Assembly: GCA_028693705.1 (NCBI GenBank)
Contig: JAQUUX010000037.1
Span: 1-32,874, forward strand
Length of the DNA stretch: 32,874 bases
Source of the DNA: Lachnospiraceae bacterium
Lineage (GTDB): Bacteria > Bacillota > Clostridia > Lachnospirales > Lachnospiraceae
Direction: 5' to 3'
The first letter of the stretch is position 1. Each line of letters opens with the position of its first letter. The position numbers and the translations under genes were made by a program. The notes beneath the pieces are model-generated. The model did no database searches. It was not told the origin of the DNA and was given only the letters and a program-made list of their open reading frames with translations. Below, in pieces: positions 8,167 to 16,231 of the stretch.

Positions 8167-9618
8167 TTAAAAATTAAAATACAAAAATGTGCTGACCTCT
8201 GAAAAACTGATCAGGCACCATAATAATAATCCTGCTGCTACCACTGCTGAGATCACTGTAGGTCGGAAGGTCTTCATCCGCTCTCCCAGATTACGACAGC
8301 CGAATAATAGGAACGCTGCCACCAGGAAATACGCTATCATCAGTAAATATGGTCCGATTGCCAGGTTGGTCAAATGGAATATCTTCAAAGCATACCAGAA
8401 TTCCCCAGTCTGAAATTTCTCTGCAAAGGTAACCGGTACCTGCCCCCAGCCTGCTGTAAACAGCCTTTTGATAAACAGATTAGCTGCCGCTACGGATTCT
8501 GAGCGGAAGTAAATAACACTCAAGTCAAAAAAAGCATATGTCGCAAGCCATCTGACAGGCTTTGGTATCCTGTCGTGCGGTTTCTGTACCAAACGGATCA
8601 CCACACAGGCAACCCCATTTAATAAGCCCCATATAATATAGGTCCAATTAGCTCCATGCCAGAAACCACTGATAAGAAATACCAGAATCAGATTGCAGCA
8701 GGTCCGAAAACTGCCTTTTCTGCTGCCGCCACATGGAATATACACATATCTGGTCAGGAATCTGGTCAATGTCATATGCCAGCGTTTCCAGAAATCAGTG
8801 ATACTACAGGCTTTATAAGGTGAATTAAAGTTCATGGGCAGATCAAAATTAAATAGCAGCCCCAGTCCTCTCGCCATATCACTGTAACCGCTGAAATCAA
8901 AGTATAACTGCACTGTGTATGCCAGACTGGTCAATAACAACCCCAAACTCTGCATGGATGCATAATTTTCATAGCCCCAATCCACAGCCAGGCCGAAAAT
9001 ATCAGCAATCAATATTTTCTTGGAAAGTCCCAGAATAAATACCATGCATCCCAATGCCACATTATCTGCATTTGATTTTTTCTTCGTCTGATCCTGCAGT
9101 TGCGGGATAAATTCTTCATGCGTGACAATAGGTCCTGCCACCAGCTGTGGAAAAAAGGAAACAAAAACAGCATAATCCAGAAAGGAATAGCCCTTTGCTT
9201 CACCCTTATAGGCATCCACTACAAAACCAACCTGCTGGAAAGTAAAAAAGCTGATTCCCAGTGGCATCAATACGTTAAGAAGCGGAATCCCGATATGTAA
9301 TACCTGGTCTATATTCTCCACAAAGAAATCAAAGTATTTAAAATAAAATAATATGCCCAGATTACCCAGTACTCCCAGGATCATCAAAAGCTTTCGCTTC
9401 CTGCCCTTTTCCATCAGATAATACAGCAGATAATTCCCACAGATACTGCAAAGAATGATCAACAGATAACTGATATGGAAATATGCGTAGAACCACAAAG
9501 ACATCGCTAAAAGCCAGCCTTTTGCCAGCTCATATTTCTGCCAGTGATTCCAGACAAAATAGCCCAATACCGTAACCGGTAAGAAGAACAAAATAAAAAT
9601 ATAAGAATTAAAAGACAT
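8167..9618 (-). CDS. MBOAT-family membrane O-acyltransferase (AlgI/DltB/PatA-like)
   Basis: A 483-residue polytopic protein with ten or more membrane segments. It holds the family signatures DFWKRWHMTL (275-284) and GFWHGANW (318-325), in which H321 is the invariant MBOAT histidine. Members move acyl groups from cytoplasmic donors across the membrane to glycans or teichoic acids, working with an SGNH partner, which is encoded directly downstream. The gene starts 3 bases after the stop of the mannose nucleotidyltransferase fusion, with AAGGGTG as the ribosome site. It probably O-acetylates the polysaccharide of this locus. D-alanylation is less likely because no DltA/DltC homologue is present. 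Confidence 0.93.
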   Translation of the reverse strand: MSFNSYIFILFFLPVTVLGYFVWNHWQKYELAKGWLLAMSLWFYAYFHISYLLIILCSICGNYLLYYLMEKGRKRKLLMILGVLGNLGILFYFKYFDFFVENIDQVLHIGIPLLNVLMPLGISFFTFQQVGFVVDAYKGEAKGYSFLDYAVFVSFFPQLVAGPIVTHEEFIPQLQDQTKKKSNADNVALGCMVFILGLSKKILIADIFGLAVDWGYENYASMQSLGLLLTSLAYTVQLYFDFSGYSDMARGLGLLFNFDLPMNFNSPYKACSITDFWKRWHMTLTRFLTRYVYIPCGGSRKGSFRTCCNLILVFLISGFWHGANWTYIIWGLLNGVACVVIRLVQKPHDRIPKPVRWLATYAFFDLSVIYFRSESVAAANLFIKRLFTAGWGQVPVTFAEKFQTGEFWYALKIFHLTNLAIGPYLLMIAYFLVAAFLLFGCRNLGERMKTFRPTVISAVVAAGLLLWCLISFSEVSTFLYFNF

Positions 9619-9621
9619 AAT

Positions 9622-11976
9622 CTACACCCTTGTCACGATCAGCTCGCAAGGTCCCTCAATTGTAATCGTTTTGCGTCCGCTTGGTACAAATACACTGTCC
9701 CCCGGCCAATAGGTAATGGAAGTCTGCTCTCCGGATACAATGCCCCTTCCGGTTACAAAGATCAAAGAGGCAAAAGATTCCTCTCCGATTTCCAGTTCCA
9801 TCCGATCTGCGATCCTAAACAGCCTGCTTTCAAAATATTTACAGCTGCTTAGAAGAAGTCCCTGCTGACTTTCCGCCTCAGTCCGTACCACATCTGCTTC
9901 CACAACATTCCGCGGGCTTTCCAGGTATTTCCCATACTGGAGCACATCCAGCGCTTTTTCTAAATGAAGTTCTCTTGTATTTCCAAACTTATCCTTACGA
10001 TTATAATCATATAACCTGTAAGTCACGTTGGAACTCTGCTGGATCTCACAGATCAAACAACCCTTACAAATGGCATGAACCGTGCCTGCCGGGATAAAAT
10101 ACACTTTTCCCTTTTCCACCGGGATCCAGTTTAAAATCTCCTGAATGGTATTATCCTGTACTTTTGCCTGCACTTCTTCCCTGGTCACATCTCTGTTAAA
10201 GCCGCAGTAGATACCGGCGCCCTCTTCACAGTCCACAATGTACCACATCTCGTTTTTGCCATATTCATTTTCTCTGGTAAGGGCATACTCGTCATCCGGA
10301 TGCACCTGTACAGATAAAGCCTGCTTGGCATCAATAAATTTTATCAAAATAGGGAAATTCGCCAGTGACTGACACTTCCAACCCCAATTCTTCTGACCGA
10401 TAGCCTCCAGATATGCACCAAAGGTAAGACCTCTGTGAGATCCGGTGGTTACAATACTCTGTCCGGCCGGATGAGCTGATAACTCCCAGCTCTCTGCAAT
10501 CTGGTCATATTCACAACGCTTGCCATATACCTCTCTGAGTTTGGTTCCACCCCAGAGGTAATCCTTAAAGGCCGGTTTCAAACGAACGAAGGGATCTATT
10601 TCCACACCCATATCTGCTTCTGTTACCGCAGAACCCAGCTGTGCTACAACAGCAGTCTCCCGTACATTGGCACCTGTTGCCACTTCGATTAAGATCAGCT
10701 GCTCCTTCCCCGGATTCAGTAGCTGATGTTCTTCTCCTGCGGCAGCCATGGCACTCTCGCCTACCATAAGTTCTGTCATCATCCCCTTAGAGAGAACTCT
10801 GACCCGTCCCTGAACGACCGTCCAATGTTCCGCTCTGCCTGCATGACTGTGGCTTAAAGTGCTGGCTCCCGGATGCATCACCAGTCTGTTCACACGGTAT
10901 CCGGCGGCTTCCGACAAAGTCTCATAATAACCCCAGCGTCTGTAATTCACCCTGCCCTGTCCAAAGAAGGACTGCAAAGCCGGATTTTCTTTTAAAATAT
11001 CTTTCATATCCTCAGAGACACCTTTTCTGCCAACATAAACAGCATCTCTGGTATTTACTACCACCGTATTCTCCAATCCGTTGGCTACTACCACACGATC
11101 CTCGCACTGGTTTAACACCATGGTATCCTTACAGCTTTTCACAATCTGCAGACCATTGGTGTCCAGCGTCAGACCTTCCTGCTCTAAGTCCTCCAAGCTG
11201 CCCACGTCCTGCCAAGTGAATTGTCCACGGATCACCTTGGCTGCATTGGTATACTCAAAAACAGCCTTTTCCACAGGCAGCGCCGCAATCTTCTCCAATT
11301 GCTCTTTTGAGAAGAAACAGCCATTGGAAAATAACTTCCTCTTCCCGTACACCTGCTCACAAGCCTTAAGTAAATCCGGTGCATACTTACGGACTTCATT
11401 TAAGAACACTCCGTTTTGAAATACGAACATGCCACTGTTTACCAGATACTCACTGCTCTCAGCATAGGCTTTTGCCTGGTTCATATCCGGTTTTTCCATA
11501 AATGCTACTACGTTTTCATTTTGATAACGGATATATCCGAACCGGGTATCCGGCTTCTCAATTGGCATACCAAAGGTAACCAGCTGACCATTTGAGGCAT
11601 ATTCCATTGCCGTCATCACGGCATCCTTATAGCCTTCTGAACCAATCAAGTGATCTGCCGCTACCACAAACAGCTTCTCTGACAACGGAAACTCCAGGCA
11701 GGATAACAGAATGGCCGCCGCCGTCTTTCTGCCTGTCTCTTCCAGGGCGAGGCGGTAGGTTGTCTCCTGAAAAGCCTGCATCTGGTTTTCCACAATATCC
11801 CTGTATTCTTTATTGGTAACGATGAGAAATTCATCGCAAAAAGGCATATTTCTCGCAACCGTTTCCTGGAACAAGGAATGATTTCCACGAAGCTGAATAA
11901 ACTGTTTTGGATAGTTTCCCCGGGACAAAGGCCATAAACGATCCCCTTTACCTCCGGATAGAATGATACATTTCAT
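9622..11976 (-). CDS. mannose-1-phosphate guanylyltransferase fused to type I mannose-6-phosphate isomerase
   Basis: A 784-residue fusion. Residues 1-340 form a ManC-type GDP-mannose pyrophosphorylase (GGxGxRLWPLSR at 8-19, NYPKQF 21-26, EKPD 161-164). Residues 345-435 form the short cupin usual at the C-terminus of ManC (RRWGYYETL, then SHSHAGRAEHW at 375-385). Residues 460-784 form a complete class I ManA isomerase with QVHPDD (557-562), E576 and H635 as likely zinc ligands. It could turn fructose-6-P into mannose-6-P and later make GDP-mannose. The mutase between these steps is not in the window. The start at 11976 is chosen because the conserved nucleotidyltransferase begins there and AGAGG lies before it. 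The upstream ATGs at 12009 and 11988 lack support. First gene of the leftward operon. Confidence 0.93.
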   Translation of the reverse strand: MKCIILSGGKGDRLWPLSRGNYPKQFIQLRGNHSLFQETVARNMPFCDEFLIVTNKEYRDIVENQMQAFQETTYRLALEETGRKTAAAILLSCLEFPLSEKLFVVAADHLIGSEGYKDAVMTAMEYASNGQLVTFGMPIEKPDTRFGYIRYQNENVVAFMEKPDMNQAKAYAESSEYLVNSGMFVFQNGVFLNEVRKYAPDLLKACEQVYGKRKLFSNGCFFSKEQLEKIAALPVEKAVFEYTNAAKVIRGQFTWQDVGSLEDLEQEGLTLDTNGLQIVKSCKDTMVLNQCEDRVVVANGLENTVVVNTRDAVYVGRKGVSEDMKDILKENPALQSFFGQGRVNYRRWGYYETLSEAAGYRVNRLVMHPGASTLSHSHAGRAEHWTVVQGRVRVLSKGMMTELMVGESAMAAAGEEHQLLNPGKEQLILIEVATGANVRETAVVAQLGSAVTEADMGVEIDPFVRLKPAFKDYLWGGTKLREVYGKRCEYDQIAESWELSAHPAGQSIVTTGSHRGLTFGAYLEAIGQKNWGWKCQSLANFPILIKFIDAKQALSVQVHPDDEYALTRENEYGKNEMWYIVDCEEGAGIYCGFNRDVTREEVQAKVQDNTIQEILNWIPVEKGKVYFIPAGTVHAICKGCLICEIQQSSNVTYRLYDYNRKDKFGNTRELHLEKALDVLQYGKYLESPRNVVEADVVRTEAESQQGLLLSSCKYFESRLFRIADRMELEIGEESFASLIFVTGRGIVSGEQTSITYWPGDSVFVPSGRKTITIEGPCELIVTRV

Positions 11977-12044
11977 AGTTCCTCTCATTCTGCCGCTGTT
12001 ACAGCACATAATTCTACTTTATATATAAATACATAAGAAAATAA

Positions 12045-12063
12045 TTTCCACACTATTTCCACA
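12045..12063 (-). promoter_or_regulatory. tandem direct repeat, possible operator
   Basis: Read on the minus strand, TGTGGAAA occurs twice with three bases between the copies, giving an 11-base period (about one helical turn). It lies just downstream of, and touches, the predicted -10 box of the mannose operon, at about +1 to +20. The position suits a repressor site. No regulator for it is identified. Confidence 0.35.
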
Positions 12064-12091
12064 TTTTAGCACGTAAGTATTTATCCTACAA
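12063..12091 (-). promoter_or_regulatory. probable promoter of the mannose/acylation/uronate operon
   Basis: On the minus strand, TTGTAG (12091-12086), a 17-base spacer, and TAAAAT (12068-12063) preceded by TGC form an extended -10 element. It would drive the leftward operon beginning at 11976. The weak -35 is compensated by the TGn extension. The intergenic region (11977-12202) also serves the divergent SGNH pair. There, a TAGAAT at 12156-12161 is only a weak -10 candidate. Confidence 0.5.
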
Positions 12092-12202
12092 TCAAATGAA
12101 ATAAAGATTTTCTTAAATTTCCGCAAGTTTCCTATGCAAAAAGTGAAAAAAAGATTAGAATGTTAACTGTATGTTTTATTTTGTTTTATAAGAAGGAGAA
12201 TT

Positions 12203-13201
12203 ATGATGAATGAAAATAACCAATCACCCAAGGGTGCTTTATCCCGCAGTCTGATTTTGTTTGGTGTAGGGTTCTTATGTGCCCTGATACTTGTTTTTGC
12301 CATATCTGCCATCAGTAAAAATGGAAAAGATAAAGAAATCGCAGCAATTGAGACAGAGACAGAAACCATCGAAGAATCTACCGAGACTATCACAGAAACA
12401 GAGACAGTTGCAGAGACAACTACTGCTGTAGAAACCGAAACTGTTATTGAAACAGAAACCGTTACTGAAACAGCTGAAACAGAACAGGGTGAACAAATTG
12501 TAAAGGATGTAGTACCTGATGATGCCATCCAGGTTGTAGCCTTCGGCGACAGTATCTGGGATAAGCACAGAGATCCAAGCGGTATCAACGGACAATTATC
12601 CATGCACTGTAATGCTTATGTATATAATTGTGCCTTTGGCGCAACAACTGCTGCCCTGTTAGAGGATGACAGTGAACATACTGATGATAGAACTCTGACT
12701 GTATTATCAGATATCGCAACCGGTCAGGCCGGCAACATTATCCCTGACGAATATGATGTAAGAGACATTATTAATAAGCTTACTTTTTCCAGAACGAACT
12801 ATTTTGTACTGGCTTATGGCTTAAATGATTTCTTTGAAGGCGTTCCTATTAATAACTCTTATTTCAATCTGGATAAGACCTGTTATACCGGTGCATTACG
12901 CTATGCAGTGCAGAACCTGAAAAAAGCATATCCCGATTGCCAGATTATTATCGTATCACCAACCTATTATGCCAATGCATCCAATAACAACTATGGTTCC
13001 CTGGATGATTACATCAAAGCTGCAGCAGGCATTGCCAGCGAATGCGGCACCATGTATTATAATCCAAATACTGCCATTGGTATTACCCCTGCAAATGCTG
13101 CTTCTTTTACAGAAGACGGTGTGCACTTAAATGAGGCTGCAAGAGCCAAATATGCTGAAACGTTAGGAGATTTGATTTTAAATGACTGGAACAACAAATA
13201 A
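12203..13201 (+). CDS. membrane-anchored SGNH/GDSL hydrolase with Glu/Thr repeat stalk
   Basis: A 332-residue protein. One membrane helix (about 15-38) is followed by a 55-residue stalk (about 47-98) made almost wholly of Glu-Thr repeats with some Val, and then an SGNH domain. Block I is FGDS (114-117), block II Gly is in YNCAFGA, block III is GLND (206-209), and block V is DGVH (305-308), so all catalytic positions look intact. AAGGAG lies 4 bases before the ATG at 12203. The ATG at 12206 is equally possible. It is the first gene of a two-gene unit with a paralogue. It is probably an outward-facing esterase or acyltransferase acting on the cell-surface glycan, with the stalk spanning the wall. 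The substrate is unknown. Confidence 0.85.
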   Translation: MMNENNQSPKGALSRSLILFGVGFLCALILVFAISAISKNGKDKEIAAIETETETIEESTETITETETVAETTTAVETETVIETETVTETAETEQGEQIVKDVVPDDAIQVVAFGDSIWDKHRDPSGINGQLSMHCNAYVYNCAFGATTAALLEDDSEHTDDRTLTVLSDIATGQAGNIIPDEYDVRDIINKLTFSRTNYFVLAYGLNDFFEGVPINNSYFNLDKTCYTGALRYAVQNLKKAYPDCQIIIVSPTYYANASNNNYGSLDDYIKAAAGIASECGTMYYNPNTAIGITPANAASFTEDGVHLNEAARAKYAETLGDLILNDWNNK

Positions 13202-14228
13202 TGATAAAAATAATATCACTCTTTCCAAGAGTGATCTGATATTCCGTTACATCATCGTCTTTTTATTTGGTGTGCTGTGTGCCGCCATCGCTTTTACCGG
13301 CTATAAGCTGGTAAAACGTAGTATCGCTGCCAGAGAACAGGCTGCTATCGAGGAATCCCTTGCAGCAGAACCCGAAGCCGTTGCTCCCGAAGTATCCGGT
13401 GAAACAGCTGCTCCTGAAACATCTGCAGCAACTGAAGCTCCGGCCGGACCTGTAGCAGAAATCGACGAAGACCATTCTGTATCCGTAGCTACAACAGATC
13501 AGCCTGCTGAAAAAGATGACAATGGGAATATGGTAAAAGATGAAGTACCCGGCAATGATATCCAGATTGTTACTTTTGCAGACAGTATCTGGGATAATTT
13601 CCGTGATGAAACAGGTATTGCCGCACAGTTAGATACACTGGGTGATTTCCAGATTTATAACTGTTCCTTTGGTGCTTCTGCTGCTTCCCGTATGGAAGAA
13701 GATAGCGAAGAAACTGATAAAAAGGTTATGACGACTTTAGTTGATATCGCAACCGGACATGCCGGTAACGTTACTCCCGAAAGCTATTCTCATAATGCCA
13801 TTGACAGAGTAACCTTTATGCGTACCAATTACTTTGTACTGGCCTATGGCTTAAATGATTTCTTCAATGGAAGTCCGATACGAAACAGCTATAACAAACT
13901 GGATAAGACCTGTTATACCGGCTCCATTCGTTATTCTATAGAAACTATTCGAGCTACCTATCCGAATGCAAGAATTGTGCTGGTATCTCCAAACTATATT
14001 ACCAATAACCCAAAGAATAACTACGGTACCATTGACAACTATATCTCAGCTGTTCAGGAGCTTGCCACCGAATACGGTACCGCATACTTCAATCCAAATG
14101 AAGCAATTGGCATTACCACAGATAACTGTGATTCCTTCCTGGTAGATGGCACACATTTAAATAAAGATGCTCGTGCAAAATATGCTGCCGGATTAAAAGA
14201 TGTGATCCTGGCTGACTGGAATCACTAA
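13182..14228 (+). CDS. membrane-anchored SGNH/GDSL hydrolase, tandem paralogue
   Basis: A 348-residue protein. It has a membrane helix (about 22-43), a stalk rich in Ala, Glu and Pro (about 50-115), and an SGNH domain clearly homologous to the preceding gene. Long shared stretches surround RTNYFVLAYGLNDFF and LDKTCYTG. The Ser of block I is kept, but the preceding Gly is Ala (ADS, 133-135). GLND (223-226) and a DGTH near residue 321 are present. The start overlaps the end of the upstream gene by 20 bases in another frame. AGGAG lies 12 bases before the ATG, so coupling is likely. This is a tandem duplication whose catalytic domains stayed similar while the stalks diverged. Confidence 0.85.
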   Translation: MTGTTNNDKNNITLSKSDLIFRYIIVFLFGVLCAAIAFTGYKLVKRSIAAREQAAIEESLAAEPEAVAPEVSGETAAPETSAATEAPAGPVAEIDEDHSVSVATTDQPAEKDDNGNMVKDEVPGNDIQIVTFADSIWDNFRDETGIAAQLDTLGDFQIYNCSFGASAASRMEEDSEETDKKVMTTLVDIATGHAGNVTPESYSHNAIDRVTFMRTNYFVLAYGLNDFFNGSPIRNSYNKLDKTCYTGSIRYSIETIRATYPNARIVLVSPNYITNNPKNNYGTIDNYISAVQELATEYGTAYFNPNEAIGITTDNCDSFLVDGTHLNKDARAKYAAGLKDVILADWNH

Positions 14229-14256
14229 GTACAAGTATTATAAAATAAGATTTGTG

Positions 14257-14296
14257 AAATGCAGTGTCTGCTTATATGCAGGCGCTACATTTTTTT
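14257..14296 (+). terminator. intrinsic terminator of the SGNH pair
   Basis: A long stem runs from AAATG-CAGTGTCTGC to GCAGGCGCTA-CATTT with a single mismatch, several G-T pairs and a 6-base loop. Seven T follow on the plus strand. It begins 28 bases after the stop of the second SGNH gene. Confidence 0.85.
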
Positions 14297-14310
14297 AAAA
14301 ATTGCCATAT

Positions 14311-14342
14311 CAAAAAGAAAATACACGGTATTTTTACCGTAT
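14311..14342 (-). terminator. intrinsic terminator of the fucosyltransferase gene
   Basis: On the minus strand, ATACGGTA pairs with TACCGTGT across a short AAAA loop and is followed by a T-rich run (ATTTTCTTTTT). It lies just past the stop of the fucosyltransferase at 14356, facing the plus-strand terminator of the convergent SGNH pair. Confidence 0.7.
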
Positions 14343-14355
14343 ATCTACGCCAGCT

Positions 14356-15246
14356 TTATTTCTTTTGTAGTGTGTGAAATGGCATTTTTATCCATTCAGG
14401 CATTCCAAATTCTTCGGACCATAGTCCTTTTTCCTCGCACGGAATAATAACTTTCTTTCCTGGGTGTTCATTTAAGAAGGCTGCCCACCAGCTATATGAT
14501 GAATTAGATATAATCTGATTTTCAGCCAAAGTGATCAGTTGAAAATCATCCATATCTTTTCGTTCTGACTCATATTCAGGATATCTAATATCATATGGAA
14601 GTGCCATAAACTGTTCCTTTACCCATTCTAAATCTTCTGAAAAACAATAAAAAATCGGATTGTCTATTAATTCCGCCATCTTCGATATCGCATTTATAAA
14701 GTAATCCGGTGCAGGACAAACTCCTACTTTTACATAATCTCCACGTCGATAATGTATCGCTACTGTATTATGTGTTGCTCGCATCTCGTTTGCTACCCTT
14801 ATGGCTTCTTCCGATAACTCCGTATGGAATTTAAATTTCTGTCTGATTTCATTTTCGTATTCAATAAAGAAATCTGGTCGTTGCCAATTCCCTCGTAAAT
14901 ATATGTTCTTAGCTTTTTCCGAAGTACATTTTTGAATGATCTGATTAGGAGCCATTTCTCCCATTTCGTTTTCGCGTAATTCCTTCGTTGAAAATCCTAT
15001 CGCTTTATGATACCTAATTTTGTTAAGTAGTGCTCTGTCCGGTAACTTACGTTTTATTCTATAGGATACTCTTTTGTCATAAGTTATCTCCATATTTAAA
15101 ATCTCAGGATTTCTAAAAAACCATGCCTCATCCTGTATTGCTGTATCTATGGCAAAAGCATCGTTTCTTTTCTTCGCAATTACATACCCAAAAGCATAAG
15201 AAAATAATTGATTTCCAAATCCTCCACTTAAATGAACAATAACCAT
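14356..15246 (-). CDS. alpha-1,2-fucosyltransferase-type GT11 glycosyltransferase
   Basis: A 296-residue soluble protein. It opens with the GT11 signature GGFGNQLFSYAFG (8-20), holds HYRRGDY (165-171), the GDP-fucose-binding HxRRxDY motif, and later has SNSSYSWWAAFL (247-258), all typical of bacterial alpha-1,2-fucosyltransferases. The start at 15246 (ATG) is preceded by AAGGGAG at good spacing. A TTG 21 bases earlier is less likely. It is the second gene after a methyltransferase in a short leftward unit. GDP-mannose is made nearby, but the GDP-fucose enzymes (Gmd/Fcl) are not in the window, so the donor must come from elsewhere. Transfer of another GDP-sugar is possible. Confidence 0.9.
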   Translation of the reverse strand: MVIVHLSGGFGNQLFSYAFGYVIAKKRNDAFAIDTAIQDEAWFFRNPEILNMEITYDKRVSYRIKRKLPDRALLNKIRYHKAIGFSTKELRENEMGEMAPNQIIQKCTSEKAKNIYLRGNWQRPDFFIEYENEIRQKFKFHTELSEEAIRVANEMRATHNTVAIHYRRGDYVKVGVCPAPDYFINAISKMAELIDNPIFYCFSEDLEWVKEQFMALPYDIRYPEYESERKDMDDFQLITLAENQIISNSSYSWWAAFLNEHPGKKVIIPCEEKGLWSEEFGMPEWIKMPFHTLQKK

Positions 15247-15298
15247 TGCACTTTCTCCCTTGTCCAAACAAATTACTTTGAATATTATTATTCAACTT

Positions 15299-16015
15299 TT
15301 ACTTATATCTTTTTCCGCAATACATTCTATCTTCTTTCATAAAATGTTTCTCTTCAATTTCGCTTTCGCTCATATAATCTGATATCAGATATTCTTTGAT
15401 ATCAAATCCATATTTGCCTAAGCGCTCTACAATATCATTTCCGTAAAGTCTCACATGATCTTTCTGTCCATAATGCTTTAATCGTTCTTCTGCCGTCAAG
15501 TCCTCGTCATATTCCAAGGTTGGCTCACTTTCGCAAATAGGAGCAGAGAACCATACACATCCATCCGGTTTCAAACATCTATGAATCTCACTCATAGCAG
15601 CCTTTTCGTCTTTTATATGTTCCATGACATGGTTCAAAATGATATAATCAAACTCCTGATCAGCAAACTGCATTTTGGTAACATCCACCACTTCATCTGC
15701 CAATCCTTCGCATATATCACCCGTAATATATGTTGCTTCCGGATTCTTTCTGATTTTCTTGGCAATGCTTGTTTCCGGCGCAATATGAAGAATTTTATTC
15801 TTTCCCTTATAAATATCAGAAAAATTTTCAAAAACATAATCTATCCAACGTATTCTGTCATTTGCACCACACACCGGACAAACAACACTTCTTCTGAACC
15901 CTCCACCAATGATTTCTTTATCGGTAAAAATCGCATTTTCTATTCCTGTATCCCTAAATTTAATAGAGGCAGTCTGACACACTGAACAATAATAATTATG
16001 TTTGATAAATGGCAA
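15299..16015 (-). CDS. SAM-dependent methyltransferase with N-terminal zinc-binding cysteines
   Basis: A 238-residue class I methyltransferase. The N-terminus has CSVC (10-13) and CPVC (about 47-50), two cysteine pairs suggesting a zinc site. Motif I is represented by ILHIAPETS, and a MEHIKDEKAA segment follows the Rossmann strands, as in Methyltransf_11 enzymes. It is the first gene of a unit with the GT11 gene, so methylation of a sugar in the glycan is a fair guess. The start is uncertain. The frame opens with TTG at 16015 and lacks a clear ribosome site, while an ATG at 16068 with GAGG upstream heads a different frame (MSNMKDLIKKPIKKY...) that runs into this region. A one-base frameshift near 16020-16035 would join them. 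Confidence 0.75.
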   Translation of the reverse strand: MPFIKHNYYCSVCQTASIKFRDTGIENAIFTDKEIIGGGFRRSVVCPVCGANDRIRWIDYVFENFSDIYKGKNKILHIAPETSIAKKIRKNPEATYITGDICEGLADEVVDVTKMQFADQEFDYIILNHVMEHIKDEKAAMSEIHRCLKPDGCVWFSAPICESEPTLEYDEDLTAEERLKHYGQKDHVRLYGNDIVERLGKYGFDIKEYLISDYMSESEIEEKHFMKEDRMYCGKRYK

Positions 16016-16102
16016 AGAATTATATATTTTTTAATTGGTTTCTTTATTAAATCTTTCATGTTACTCATTTCGTATTTTACCTCGTTTCAAGCATTTGGTA
16101 GA

Positions 16103-16131
16103 ATTATACCACATCATCAATCCTGGCTCAA
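16103..16131 (-). promoter_or_regulatory. promoter for the methyltransferase/fucosyltransferase unit
   Basis: On the minus strand, TTGAGC (16131-16126), a 17-base spacer ending in TGG, and a perfect TATAAT (16108-16103) form a strong extended -10 promoter. A short inverted repeat, TGGTA/TACCA, surrounds the -10 box. Transcription would start near 16096, upstream of the ATG at 16068 that heads the alternative reading frame. Confidence 0.75.
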
Positions 16132-16172
16132 TTATGACTTTGATACATGCTCTGCAAACTTTACGATTTTTG

Positions 16173-16201
16173 TTAACTTTTCGGCACAGATACGCTATAA
16201 T
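16173..16201 (+). promoter_or_regulatory. promoter for the nonulosonic-acid operon
   Basis: TTAACT (16173-16178), a 17-base spacer and a perfect TATAAT (16196-16201) lie 30 bases before the synthase start. An ideal AGGAGG follows at 16219-16225. It is divergent from the methyltransferase promoter, and the two -35 boxes are about 40 bases apart, so a single regulator could control both. Confidence 0.75.
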
Positions 16202-16231
16202 GGACGTAGTTTCATTACAGGAGGTAAAAGA

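Noticed and set aside
8167-9618. DltB of a D-alanylation system
   Set aside because: No DltA, DltC or DltX is present. The neighbours are GDP-mannose and UDP-uronate genes, which suits polysaccharide acylation better.
12346-12500. Repetitive tract considered as a CRISPR or satellite array
   Set aside because: The units are short, degenerate and in frame with the coding sequence. There are no spacers of constant length.
12163-12603. Long Val/Ser-rich open frame on the minus strand
   Set aside because: It is antisense to the Glu/Thr stalk repeats of the SGNH gene. Its low-complexity sequence is a by-product of those repeats, and it has no ribosome site.
15998-16231. Upstream extension of the nonulosonate synthase by 78 residues
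   Set aside because: It would run through both divergent promoters. An ideal AGGAGG and the conserved N-terminus place the start at 16232.
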